From assembly GCA_023333565.1 (NCBI GenBank), contig JAJKFH010002646.1, forward strand, positions 1,054,001 to 1,118,000: 64,000 bases of DNA. The letters are read 5' to 3'. This stretch comes from Puffinus mauretanicus (Eukaryota; Chordata; Aves; Procellariiformes; Procellariidae). The stretch's first letter is position 1, and every line of letters begins with the position of its first letter. Of this stretch, positions 1 to 11,180 are shown in pieces. The notes below the pieces were generated by a model. That model did not search any database. It was not told where the DNA came from and worked only from the letters and a program-made list of their open reading frames with translations. The position numbers were made by a program, and so were the translations under genes.

Positions 1-3000
1 TGACCCAGTTGTGGTGTTATTAATATCCCAGCTGATTCAGGTTTAGCATTAACCTGGGTGTTTATGTACCACACAGCAGTCACAGATGTGCTTTCAGTGT
101 ATAAGCAGCAATGTTCAGTGCCTCTTTATTTAGAGCTTGTGCTGCCCTGCCCAGAAAGTGCTAGACATTTTTATTTTCCTATATATTTCATATTTAGAAA
201 TATTAAGAACATGCTAAAACCCAGGGTATTTGCCTACTGATTTGACTGCTTCATATTAAAGCAGAGTTTATTTTCCGTAAGCAAGATGCTGCATTTTCTT
301 ACAGTTTGCTGCTCAATGTCTCTGAAATGGTGCAAGTCAGACTGAACCCAGCAGGAAAGTACAAACTTGTATGCACTGGCTTAAATGTTGGTAGCGCACT
401 GAGATGTTCAGCATTGTATTATATGCAAATAAAAATTAAGTCAGAACTCCCTACATTAAACTAGTCACAGAGATGACAAGGGGCTCTGCGTTTGCCTGCC
501 AGGGCGGACTGGTGCCACTCGACGTGCCTTCACCTGGCCTCCAGCTGCAGTTACAGAAAGGTTCAGGTGCTTGAGGGCTCAGCTAACCCACGTTGCTGCA
601 GCTGGCACTAGAGTATATTGAGGCAGCTGAGCTCAGCCTAGAGTTTACCCTGATCCAATTCCCTAGACATATATAGAAAAAGCAAATGCTTTTTGGGGAA
701 AGACCTCATTTTCTCAACAGTTTAAATATACATTAGTAATCATGTAAGACCATATACAGTTCCTCTATCTCTGTCTTCCTCTTACCTGCATATATAGAGA
801 AAGATTTTTTTCTGGCAAGTCAATGCTAAACAGTATAGGGAAGCACTGCATACAGGAAATCTAGCTGAGCAGCCATAGATCACTCAGACAACAGTTCAAG
901 ATATCCATGATTTCACATCCAAGGCTGTGTAAGGGGGCTTGGTGTTGCTGGTATAAAAGTGCTAACAAAGTTATTTGCTACATGGACTCTTGCCAATGTG
1001 ATGTTATTTAACCCAGAATCTTCTGGGGAGGCAAACTCTGAATTAGTCATTACTGAACTTCAGCTCATACTCTGCAATACCTCTTGGAAAGAAGAAGAAG
1101 AAGGAAAGAGAGACTAAGTGCTGCTACAAGGGACAAGAGGAAGAACAGCAGTGTTGTCATGCTGATGCACCTTTGGAGTGCCATGGGCTTGATGTTGGCA
1201 TATATGTAGTGCTAAAGACTCCTTATGATGAAGATTTAGGACAAAGCTGTAACAAAAGACACAAACAGATAAGGGTCTTTTCCATTTCATTCACTACTGG
1301 GTCTGAATTTCTTCATAATAAGTGAAACAGTGCTCTTTTCTGGGAAATGTTGTCCTGACACTCCTTGTGTAAGAACATCATTTGCTTCTATGATGATAAG
1401 ATATAAATCACCTAATATTGTTTTACACAGGATTAAACTGGATAGTTTCTTTTAAAAACAAAAAAAAAACCCAACCAAACAAAAAACCCCAAGCCCCGAG
1501 CTGCACCAGGTGAAATGTTCTCTGATGCTTTGGCTTGTCTCCGTTTCCCATAGTTGCTAGGCAATGCTGTACTTAGAGACCAGATTTAACAAAAGGTCTG
1601 CTTCCCGCTTGGAAGCAGGCATCCATCTGTCACAGCATCAGCAGCGTGCTTTCCATCGGGTTATGCAAAAGGGTATGGAAATCTTGGTTAGCAATCAGCA
1701 GATGGAGACATTGTGTATTGATAGTAGACTTTCAGTTCCTCAGGCATTAGCTCAAGGCTGTGCTGTATCTCTGGATAAGCCACAAGGAGTTTGTATGAGC
1801 AAACATTATTTCCCTCTCTCGAAGTCTTACAGGGCACTCTTGTGCAATCAAGCCCATTCTCATATGCTGAGGGAAGTTAACAGAGAGGTACCCAGTTGAA
1901 TATGTGTTTGGGGAGCTGTGATTCATTTCGAGCCAGGTGTTAACCAGTGTAATGCTGTAATCTTTTCTACTTACTTTTCTAGAAACATCTTTCTCTGCAA
2001 GGAAAGCAAAAGAGGCCTCACTAAGAAAAATTCAATTGCTGATAAGTTAGGCATGACTACTAACCCCTAGCACTCTCACTGAAATGTTCTGTCCATTAAT
2101 TACAATTGTAAGGTAAAGAAAAAGCCATTTATATGGTTTTGACAAAATTGTCTCTTAGATAGGCTGCATTGGACCATCCTGTGGCAGTGAGTTACTCAGA
2201 TTAAATACACGTACTGCTCCTCTTGTTTGTTCTGAACTAGTTTTGTTTTATACCTGATTATTTCTTATAAGGAACAGTTAATAACTTTTACCAGTTCAAC
2301 TTCCTTTCTTGACTATCCAGGATTCTACTATAGGCCCCACAGTCACCCTTTTTCAGGATTACAAACCCACACCCAGTTAGTCCTCACGTGGAAGCCTTTC
2401 CCTGATTTCTACCATCCTTGTCTCCTTTACAGCTTTTCCAGGTCTGCTAAAGTTCTTAAATAATTCTCAGTAAATCCTGAACTCATTAGAGCATTCTGTT
2501 TGATCCCTGCAGAAAAAGGAAAAACTCAACCACAAACCTTCCGAAATGCTTTTTCATTCAGTTGGGGGGGGGGGGAGGAAGAAAACTCAAAAATACCTGC
2601 ATTTTAACTTTTTTATCTAACCATTTAATGGAAAATACATAACCATCTCTTTCAGTAAGAAATGTGCACCAGGCAACTTCTTTTAAGTAATTGTCTTGAG
2701 GAGGGGACTTTAGTAATTTATTTTCTGCTGCTCCTTCTCTCTGGTGCTGAGAATGTAGGCTTTCTTTCTTAAGTAGCACTGCTGCAGCAAGACTGGTAGA
2801 GAGTTATCTACAGCCCATTGGTTGGGTTTTACAGTCAGAAAGTGAGTAAGGACTATGTGAATCCTTTTCAGACTGAATAGTAGTTGTTTCCCACATCCTG
2901 AAAGTGTGCTGAATTCTGAGATTTTTTTCAGTTTTCGTAACCCCCCTTCCTCCAGCTGTGTGTTCAAAGAGTGATGTCCACTCACTTGCTGACTCTCTTC

Positions 3001-6000
3001 TTTAAAACTCAGAATGGTCACCTAAGCCAGGGACAGGGTTGGGAGCTGCTGCTCATGACTGTTCATCCCTGTGACTAAAAGTTAAGCACCTGCAGCTCAG
3101 GAGAGGTGGGATTTAAGGAACAGCTCTAGTCTCAGTGTTTTCTTGTTGTATAGCTTAGGCAGCTATGGGGAAGCCCAGCTGGAGATGTCTACTTTGCATG
3201 CATTGTACAAGCAGATAATGTGCCTTGTTCAACATATGCAGTCAACCTTAGGAAACAGGCATCTAAACCTTAAATGATGCAATGCTGACCGTCAAAAAAT
3301 TTATGTCCTTTTGTGGATCAAACCCTTAGGAGTTGAAATACTTTTAAAAATCTGGTTCTCAGAATCCAATTTTAAGAACAGCAACAAGCTAGTGTTTTTT
3401 CCCATCATCAATTCAATGATTTATTGCATTATGTCCCTAGGCTGTTGACTCAGGAAATTGGAAAAGGTGATGCCTGAAGGACCTCATAGTATAAAAAAGA
3501 AACTGGAATTGATTAGTATGTATGTTCAATTTCTTACTTGGTGTCTCCTTGGACCTAACCACTTTATTTCCTGCTCTTCTCAAGAACTGTGTATTAGGAA
3601 AAGATTTTCAAACCTCTGTTTTTAGTAATTAGGTTCTAAATCAAGCAAGAATTAGCTATGGTTTTTAAAGACAGATAGGTGGAATCCATTCTATTTAATT
3701 TAGAATTCTAACTAAAACACTGTCTTGCCAATATTTCAAGCACAGAACTCTGCAGGGCAATCTAACTCTGCCTATCATAGCTGTCCAGGTTCTTTCTGTA
3801 ACATAAAGGAAAAGGGAGGCACCTTTGAAGCCCAGCTAGATCCAGCCAGTTCTCTAAGTTTAAAGTACTAACATCTTTCCATTGATTGCATAGAGAATTT
3901 AAAAGCCCCCTGAGGGCAATAAAATTCTTCTAAATTAAGCATCAGATTTAGCTAGATTTAGTCATCAACATGTGAGTTAATGTCTAAGCTCCCATTATAA
4001 TCAGTGGAGAACAGGTCAATACAGTCAATAGAGCCTAAAGACCAATTCAGCTTACCCATTAGTAGAGGAAGGATGCAGTTAATATGAGATGCCCTATAGC
4101 TTTTGAAACATTTGCATGGGGATTGCAGATATGAAAGGCAACTTAAGGGAGACCTATATCCTTCTGGTCCAAGCAGGTACCCCACCCCACACCTAAAATG
4201 ATACTAGACACTTGCGTTTAGACAGGTGAATCCAGCTCCAGGGGAAGATTGTCCGAGATGCTCTGGGATATCCAGCCTCTAGCTATCACTCCAGAGACGC
4301 ATGGGGTTATGGGTCTTATGTCAGGTTTGCCATCTTGATATGAATGTCATAGGTATCCTCACAATCACACATTGCCACTCCTTACTCAGAATCCACCTTG
4401 CCTGCTCCTCTTCTGAACATTTATGTCTGTTCAAGTAGAGGATTCATCTTCTCTATAATTTTAGTGTTAGATCTCTAAATTCTGGATGTGGATTATCCGG
4501 GTTCTTATCCTCCTGAGAGGTAAAGCATACACAACCCAGGACAATCTAATCTGCCAAGTATCGGTAGACTGTGAAAAAGCACATTCTGGAGGATCGTATA
4601 CGAATGCTTGCCATACTGACCTGGCACTACAGTCTTGCTTTCTCACTTGAAGAGATTCTCCTAACTATTGGGCAACAGTCAAGCTACTTCTTTTTTGTGT
4701 TCTTCTGGCCTTCTGGTGTTCATATTTCTGGTGACACAAAGGCCAGACATGAACTGAGAAGATGACAAGTGTGTTTACCAGGGATACTGTCTGATCCCTT
4801 AACTTCCAGCCTTTTCCTGAAAGTTAAAAAGTGGTGGTTCAAACCTTTCTAAGATGAGTAGGACAGGGAAGATTTCCAGCTTTCTCATGCTGGCTTCTGA
4901 CCAGCAGATAATTATGCAAAGAAGGAAAGACACTCCCATCTTCAGAGCAGATGAAGTCAGTACTTGTCAGTGGGTAGATTCAAGCCATGCTTTCTGAGAA
5001 CAAATACACACACTATTTTTGCCACAGGAACATTAGAATGGTCTCTCAACCACTCCCTTAACAAATCAATTTGGGCTTGAGACACCACAAAAAAAACCCT
5101 GATCAGTTCCCAAGGGAGCTTACTCAGAAGTAGAAAAGTTAACCTGTTGCACCATAAAAAAGAAAACAACAATCATAACATGAGAAAGGAGGGAAAAGAG
5201 TTCTGTTTTATAGCCTAACTGCATTGTAAATGGTGGCTTTCAGGTACTATGTAGAAAACTATATATAAAAAAAATATTTTCATTATCTCATAACTAAGAA
5301 AATGAGAGAAAATTATAAACATTTAGTAGCATTCTATAAGAGGAGAACACATTTTTCTCTGTTAGGCCTGCGAAGCCAAAAAACACCCACACTTAATTCC
5401 TAGTCCGAAATAACTCTACATAATTCCATTATACATAATTTCCAAAAAATAAAGGGTCAGAATCATCTGCCTCAGCACCATCCTTTGGTTATAACATGAT
5501 GACTATCTTTTGAGGGGAATTAGCCAACTGACTAAAAGGTATTACAACATTTAAATATATTTAAAGCGAAAAGAGAATATTTACATTTGACCTCCAAATT
5601 TATATGGAAATTTTATTTTCTAAAAGAGCTGATTACCCTGAATTAAAAAAAGATTTAAAGTAGATTTTTTTTTTTAATTTACTGTTGCCACTTAAGACCC
5701 TATTTCTTCTAAAACTGGGACAGCAATAAAGAAATTGATTAATTTTGGTAGGGGAAAGCAAGATCATCCTCTTCCCAGCAATTAATGTTTGCATAACAAG
5801 AGGTCCCCTATTTTAATGAAGAAACCTATTCGAGGATGACAACCTTTGTAGCATGCATCACAACTTCAGATCTTAAGAACTCAGCATAACAGATCTCCAA
5901 AAGCTAGAAAAAAGTGTCCTTTCTTCATCACCCGTTCCAAAGACAGGGTCCAGTTTTTGCCTCTGGTTAGCAGGTTGTGACCTCTGTTACAGAACCAGGT

Positions 6001-8785
6001 ATGAAGACCTCTTGTTCCATTTTCAGTCCACATTTGACTTTATCACAGACCAAAGACAATAGAACACATTTATCTATCTTTAATTACTGTGTTTTGACTA
6101 CTTGTGACCTGTAGCTGTGACTTAGATATTTATTTTAGTCTTTAATAGGGTAAATATTTATACAGTTACAACTTTTATCAAACTTCCATGTTGCCTTTCA
6201 AGTTTTGTGACCTGTAGCTAGATGACTGGTTTTAGCATTCATTAAATTGTTGAGTAAGAAGGGTATCTTTTTTACAGTGAAAGTGAATAATTAAAGTATT
6301 CTCCATTCTTCCAAAAGATCTCTTTTTAAAAATGCTAACCACTTATTAAAAGTTAATGATAAAAACCTGTATGAATGATATTTCAGGATAGTGGTATATT
6401 TACTTTCAAATATAGATGATGAACATTTAGGAATATTATTTTAACACAATAACTGTTATTAGCCATAACTGACTATTGGATTACCTAAAATGGAGGTAAT
6501 GACACATTAATTCGTTTTACTTGTTTTCTTCTTTCTGAGGGGGAGAGCGAGCCCACCTCCTATTGTCCCCCCACTTGGAGGTGTCAGTGGCTTCACAGCA
6601 CGACTCCTGCCCTGGGCCTGCTGTGGCCGCTCGCTGCCCGCTGACAGCAGCCGAGGGCGAGCAGTTAGACTGCAGTGGGAAATGTGAAGGCTGGGCAGAG
6701 AAAGTTTTTGCTTGAGCCTGTTCTGGGATGGAGCAAGTGTGCACTTCAGGTGATGCTGTGTCCACCACTCACTTAGGCATACCAACATGCCAGCTGCTTG
6801 GCCTTTCTTTCCCTTGTCTGACAGCAGAAGAGAGCACAAAGGTTTTTTTCATTTCATAGCAGGATGCCAGGCCAGAGCAGACAAAGGGAAGGCCAAGGTG
6901 GAAGCAGTATCATACAGAAGGGGTGGCCCAACAGCAACATAACTGTCTATTGCCAGGATGTTGCTTGTTCATTTTTCCAGAAACAGATTCAGCTGTACAT
7001 TGCTGCCATCCTGTACTCAAACTCCACCAGGAATACAGCCTAAGCCAGAAGTAAGTTCAAGAGGAATCTGTCAACATGTCGTTCTCCACCTGTGCTGAAG
7101 TTCTTTCTCCACCAGCTCTAAATTCCTGTCCTCAGTGTAGGGACCAGCCTAACTTCATCTCCTTCTTCCTCTGCAGGCCCATGTAGAAGTGAGGCAATTA
7201 GCCACACTGTAATTCCCTTTGATCAGAGAAGGGAAACAAATCCCTACACGAGCATATCCTACCACTGTGCCCCCTCATTCTTCTGAGCCTGAAGGAGACA
7301 TGACCGGATACCATTGCTGCACTCCAGCATGAAGATCACGTTAGTGCTAGTTCTTATTCTAAAGCACCGGAGAAGTGAAGTCTCTACTCCTCCATCCTTT
7401 TCTCAGACCTAAGACTGAGGAAGGGTGCATGTTACCCTTTGCCTGGCACCGTTGCTTCTCTGTGACGTGTAGAAGAAAATTGATGGTTCTAGCTCTGCCA
7501 TTGACGTTCCTGCCATACCTTCTTGACAGTGGTACTGATTATCTAGACACAAGAAGGATGAGAAAACAAAGTGAACTGTCTCAGCCATTTAGCAGAAAAA
7601 AAGGAGTTAAATATCCCATCCTCCTTTCTGAAGAATTAAGAATGATGAAAACACTAAGGGCTTTGTTGTGGACTCTGATTTGCTGGCCTGCTGCCTGAGG
7701 AAAAGTACTGATACTATTGAGGAGACTGTAAGAGAAAACAGAGAGTCTAAAATAGATAGGAAAGAGATAGGAGGACTTAAGTAAGGCTGCTAAAATTGCC
7801 TTTTTGTCTCAAGAGCCTCTCCAAAAAACCTTTAGCCATTCAAGTCATCAAAGGAATTTCACAGTGATCAGAAACCAAATTATTACAATTCATTGATTTT
7901 CTAGCTCAAGGAGCAACTCTTGTAGAGTTTACTACCATTTCAAAGGGATGCCTCATCTCAGCAGTTCCTTTTGTGTCCCAGATGTCTATCTACCCCCTCT
8001 GCAAACTGAGAGACAGTGGTATGCTAGTTAGTCCCACTTCCACATCAAAGCTAGTAAAATCAACCCACAGTTCTCTCCAGGTTGTGAAAGTTTTATGAAA
8101 CACCAGTCACCAACCTTGATTGACAACTCCTCCTGCAACCTGCAGCATCTATTTGTGAAGCCGGCAGGCTTTTTAGCTTCATGCTACACAACCACAGCGT
8201 CAGAGTCAAACCTCATGAAAACTGAATTAACCTGGATGAGAAAAAGATAAGCCAGTGAGTTTTTCTTGCCAGGGAATACTTCAGCTTTATTGCAGCCACA
8301 TTGTGATCTCTGTCACCATAGATGGACGTGAACCAGAAAAATGTATCCCCTATCGCCTAAGGAATTCTGGACAGGCAGAAAGGCTGGTGGAGAATTTATT
8401 TTGGTGACAGCTGGAGGGGCCTGGAAGGCTGTCAGCTCTAATATAGTCAGGTTGAGGATTAATTCCCACATGCAAGATGCAGGTATAGGCATGCAAAATT
8501 TGGAACCCACTCAATCAGGGGAGCAGCAGCGTCTGCTCTGGTCAGCAGGGGATGTGACATTTGCTACTGTATTCTCTGAAATACACTGGTTCGGGGATTG
8601 TACTTCAGCAGAGTGTTCTTGGAGACATGCATAACCTGACAGTTTCAAGTTCCCGGGTACTGGAAAATCCTTCTCTCTTACATGTGAACAATATAGATTT
8701 ACTCCCAAATAAAAAAGAAAGATTACAAATGAAATTACTTTAAGTGCAGATAAATCACCTTACTTGAAGAGACAAGCAACTTAGG
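1..8785. other. Unassigned non-coding sequence, no gene recognised
   Basis: AT-rich sequence with frequent stops in all frames. The longest open frame here (1564-1899, + strand, 111 codons) has no recognisable domain and no convincing splice sites. Two patches are clearly richer in G and C than their surroundings: about 485-640 and about 6535-6840. The second is open in two minus-strand frames, but that is expected of stop-poor GC-rich DNA. A 12-G run lies at 2564-2575. Otherwise I see nothing to assign; introns, intergenic DNA or decayed repeats are all possible. Confidence 0.6.
2564..2575. repeat. G12 homopolymer run
   Basis: Twelve consecutive G on the + strand, followed by an AG-rich stretch. 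A homopolymer of this kind is length-variable and prone to sequencing error. No function is implied. Confidence 0.9.
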
Positions 8786-8789
8786 CCAG

Positions 8790-8930
8790 GTGTTGTTCTT
8801 TGTTATACCACCATAAATCTGGAATAAATCCATGGGCCTCATCAGATTCTTATTCATACCAGTGTAAGCAAAACAAAAAAAAACTCTAGCTAGGTTTTTA
8901 TCCATACTAGTGTAAACATAGATTTACACA
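8790..8930 (+). repeat. Old interspersed repeat with 'GTGTAA / TAAATCTGG' motifs
   Basis: Contains TACCACCATAAATCTGGA followed by two related blocks, TTCATACCAGTGTAAGCA and TCCATACTAGTGTAAACA, about 50 bp apart. These motifs resemble a common old sauropsid repeat that carries 'ACCAGTGTAAATCTGGAGTAA'. A second, better match lies at 32650-32737. The family name is uncertain, and the assignment rests on remembered motif shape rather than a database match. Confidence 0.4.
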
Positions 8931-10071
8931 TCTGATGTGTATGTAAAGTAACCAAATATCTTCTATCATTCTATATATGCATATAGTTCTTTCATGTAAG
9001 TCAGGAAAACACGTATATGCATTTGTTTTCTTTTCCTCTTTTACAGGAAGACTCTGGCAAAGACAGGTCGTTGGCAAGAGACAGAAGCTGAACTCTAGCT
9101 ATCATTATTGATGTCCCAAGCACTTTATGAAACTTTCCAGAAACATTGAGAATTTCAGTCTTGTTTGGAACTTTTCTACAAGTTCCCTTTCAGGGAACAT
9201 CAGAGAAAGAATTTGTATTACCTGTAGTTAGGTCTTTAGCATTTCCCCACACTTAAGAAGACTAGATTGATTTTTAACAACTAGTCATAAGGTTTTCATA
9301 ACTTCAGTTTTTCCTATATACATTATGTCACAGATACACATCTAATCTTTTATTATATGCATTCAGTCTGTCTTTAAAAGCCAGAAGATGGAAAAATAAC
9401 ACTTCCTGCACAGCAAAGCTGTTACTCTGAGTGTCAAGCATTAGGCTTCTTACAACCATGAACCTGTAATAGGTATGAAAAAGATTATGTAGAGTCTAAT
9501 CCTGAATACAATCACTCAGCCCTCAACTGGTTATGTTTTCAAGAGCTTGAGCAAAGAGAGACAAAAACGGTTTTTCACCTGAACTTCTGCACATTTAAGA
9601 TATCTTTATTTGAATCACAAGTTGCGATATGCCGGGTTGAGATTATTTTAGCTCAATTTGAGGTTTTCCTTGAGAGGCCGGATCAGTGCATGTATCATCT
9701 GAAAAGTCTGAAGGGAATATATAATGTGCTTCTCCAGTTCTGCAGAAGGACCACAGAGCGGAAGTTAACCCAACATGCCTCCAGCACACCGATACTGCAG
9801 ATATGAGATGTTCTGAGGAGGAGAAATTTTCACTAGTATCCTGTTCCTTGCTTCATACCAGTCTTGGCAGATTCTTTAATTCCCTAAGGCAAGTCTGACC
9901 AACTTGAAACTATGCCATCCTAACAGATTGGTACAAGTATGAGGACATGAGACAATGTACAATATGTGTGTGAAATGTGGCAATCCCTAGATAAGCTATG
10001 AAATGATTCTCTGCCTGGAGCTTCCATAACTCTTACAGACAGAATAAGTGCTCAGGAATTGCAGTAAATTT

Positions 10072-10090
10072 AAAAAAAAAAAAAAAAAAA
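10072..10090. repeat. A19 homopolymer tract
   Basis: Nineteen consecutive A, preceded by TAAATTT. It could be the relic of a retroposed poly-A tail, but I recognise no parent sequence upstream and no flanking duplication. Confidence 0.9.
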
Positions 10091-10150
10091 GACAATGAAG
10101 GAAAGAAAATTAACTTCCACTGTTGCTGGAGGCTTGACTCTGACCTTTAT

Positions 10151-10180
10151 ATGTGTGTGTGTTTCTGAGTGTGTGTGTGT
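10151..10180. repeat. Interrupted (TG)n microsatellite
   Basis: Two TG runs (about 10152-10162 and 10169-10180) are separated by TTCTGA. The tract is short and imperfect. Confidence 0.85.
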
Positions 10181-10929
10181 CTTTGCAGAAAGACATTAGG
10201 GAAGAAACTAAAATGTGCTTTCTTAGCCCTTCCATATCTGACAGCAATTTCATTATTTTTGTGTGAAAAGCTGTTCCATACCCTTTGTAAGCTAGTGAAT
10301 GAAGAACAGATGCATTTATTATAAGTGGGGTTTTCAATGACTAAGAAATAAATCACTTTTCTTCCGTAAAATCAAACTTCAAGTGTGTCCATAACAAGTG
10401 AGTTAGTCTTTCGCAGGAAATTCATTAGTGCATGATCAATAGAAGAAAAGGAGACACATATCTTTATAAGGGAAAAATTTTGCTCCACAAGTAGCTCCAG
10501 AAAGCCAGATTCTGGTAGATTGTCGTTGGGCTTCTTCATCACAGTCAAGTTACAAAAAAGAACATCAGGCATCCCACAGCCAGCTACTCCTAGACTGCTG
10601 CAAGCAAAACTGTGAACACCAGGCTAGACAGAATCCTTCCTGCTGCTATGCAAGGTACTGCTGCTGAAATTGCCCTGCATTTTTCTTTGCCCTACCAGTA
10701 AATCACCAGGGCGCTTTTAGCAATAAATACGTCTAGATTCAGCCTCTAAAAATCACAGTTTTGCACTCCTGCAGTAAATTGCATTTAAAGATATGCAAAC
10801 TAAAATATTTACTTTCAACATTGTCCTTAAAAGGTATTTTTGTTTTGTCTTTATTTGGCTTTGGTCGTCTTTGTGTTTTGTCAATAAAAGTGGACCTAGG
10901 TGAAATTGAAGACTTCACGAAATCTGAAT

Positions 10930-11180
10930 CATATAATGAAAAGCAATTTACCATTTTGCCTGGAGAGAGAGGTTTTCAATCAGTATGTCTTTCCTGCAGT
11001 GACTTATGGATTAGAAGCACAGAGGCTCTTAAAAAAAAAAAAAAAAAAGAAGAAGAAAAAAACCCCACAACTAAGTGAAGATGAATATAATAACATGTAG
11101 GCTGAGAATAGCAGATACAGACAAGAAAAAAATGAGTGGTTCTGCCAGGGACACTCAACAGAAAACAAAAAGAGAATAGT
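10930..11180 (+). mobile_element. Remnant of a non-CR1 LINE, RTE-like reverse transcriptase C-terminal region
   Basis: The + strand frame from about 10930 reads ...KSNLPFCLE, then REVFNQYVFPAVTYGLEA. This matches the conserved tail of RTE-type and related LINE reverse transcriptases, where a Val-Phe-Asn-Gln-Cys-Val-Leu-Pro-Ala-x-Thr-Tyr-Gly-x-Glu segment is typical. An A18 tract (11031-11048) plus AAG repeats interrupts the frame where these proteins have a Thr-Lys-Lys stretch. Beyond it, from about 11098, the frame resumes with RLRIADTDKKKM and a later Arg-Asp, matching the family's 'RL-R-x-x-Q-R-x-M-E-R-x-M-L-G ... RD' block. The copy is decayed and cannot be active. The clade is inferred from memory of motifs; it is distinct from the CR1 tails elsewhere in the window. 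Confidence 0.55.
11031..11061. repeat. A18 tract followed by AAG-rich tract
   Basis: Eighteen A, then GAAGAAGAAAAAAA. It lies inside the RTE-like remnant at the position of a Lys-rich codon stretch. It may be an expansion of Lys codons or a secondary A-tail insertion. Confidence 0.85.

Larger units (their letters stand above)
8931..10929. other. Unassigned non-coding sequence with simple repeats
   Basis: No gene seen. A strong-looking splice acceptor (long pyrimidine tract ending TTTTACAG) precedes 9047, but no donor-bounded open exon follows. The stretch holds an A19 tract (10072-10090) and a short TG microsatellite (10151-10180). Confidence 0.55.

Noticed and set aside
1564..1899. 111-codon plus-strand frame
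   Set aside because: No domain, splice sites or repeat relationship; length is compatible with chance in 64 kb.
9018..9130. Strong acceptor (TTTTCCTCTTTTACAG) before 9047 as an exon start
   Set aside because: No consensus donor follows within a sensible open frame, so there is no exon to support.
10072..10090. A19 tract as the tail of a processed pseudogene
   Set aside because: No recognisable coding or UTR sequence lies upstream and there is no flanking duplication.
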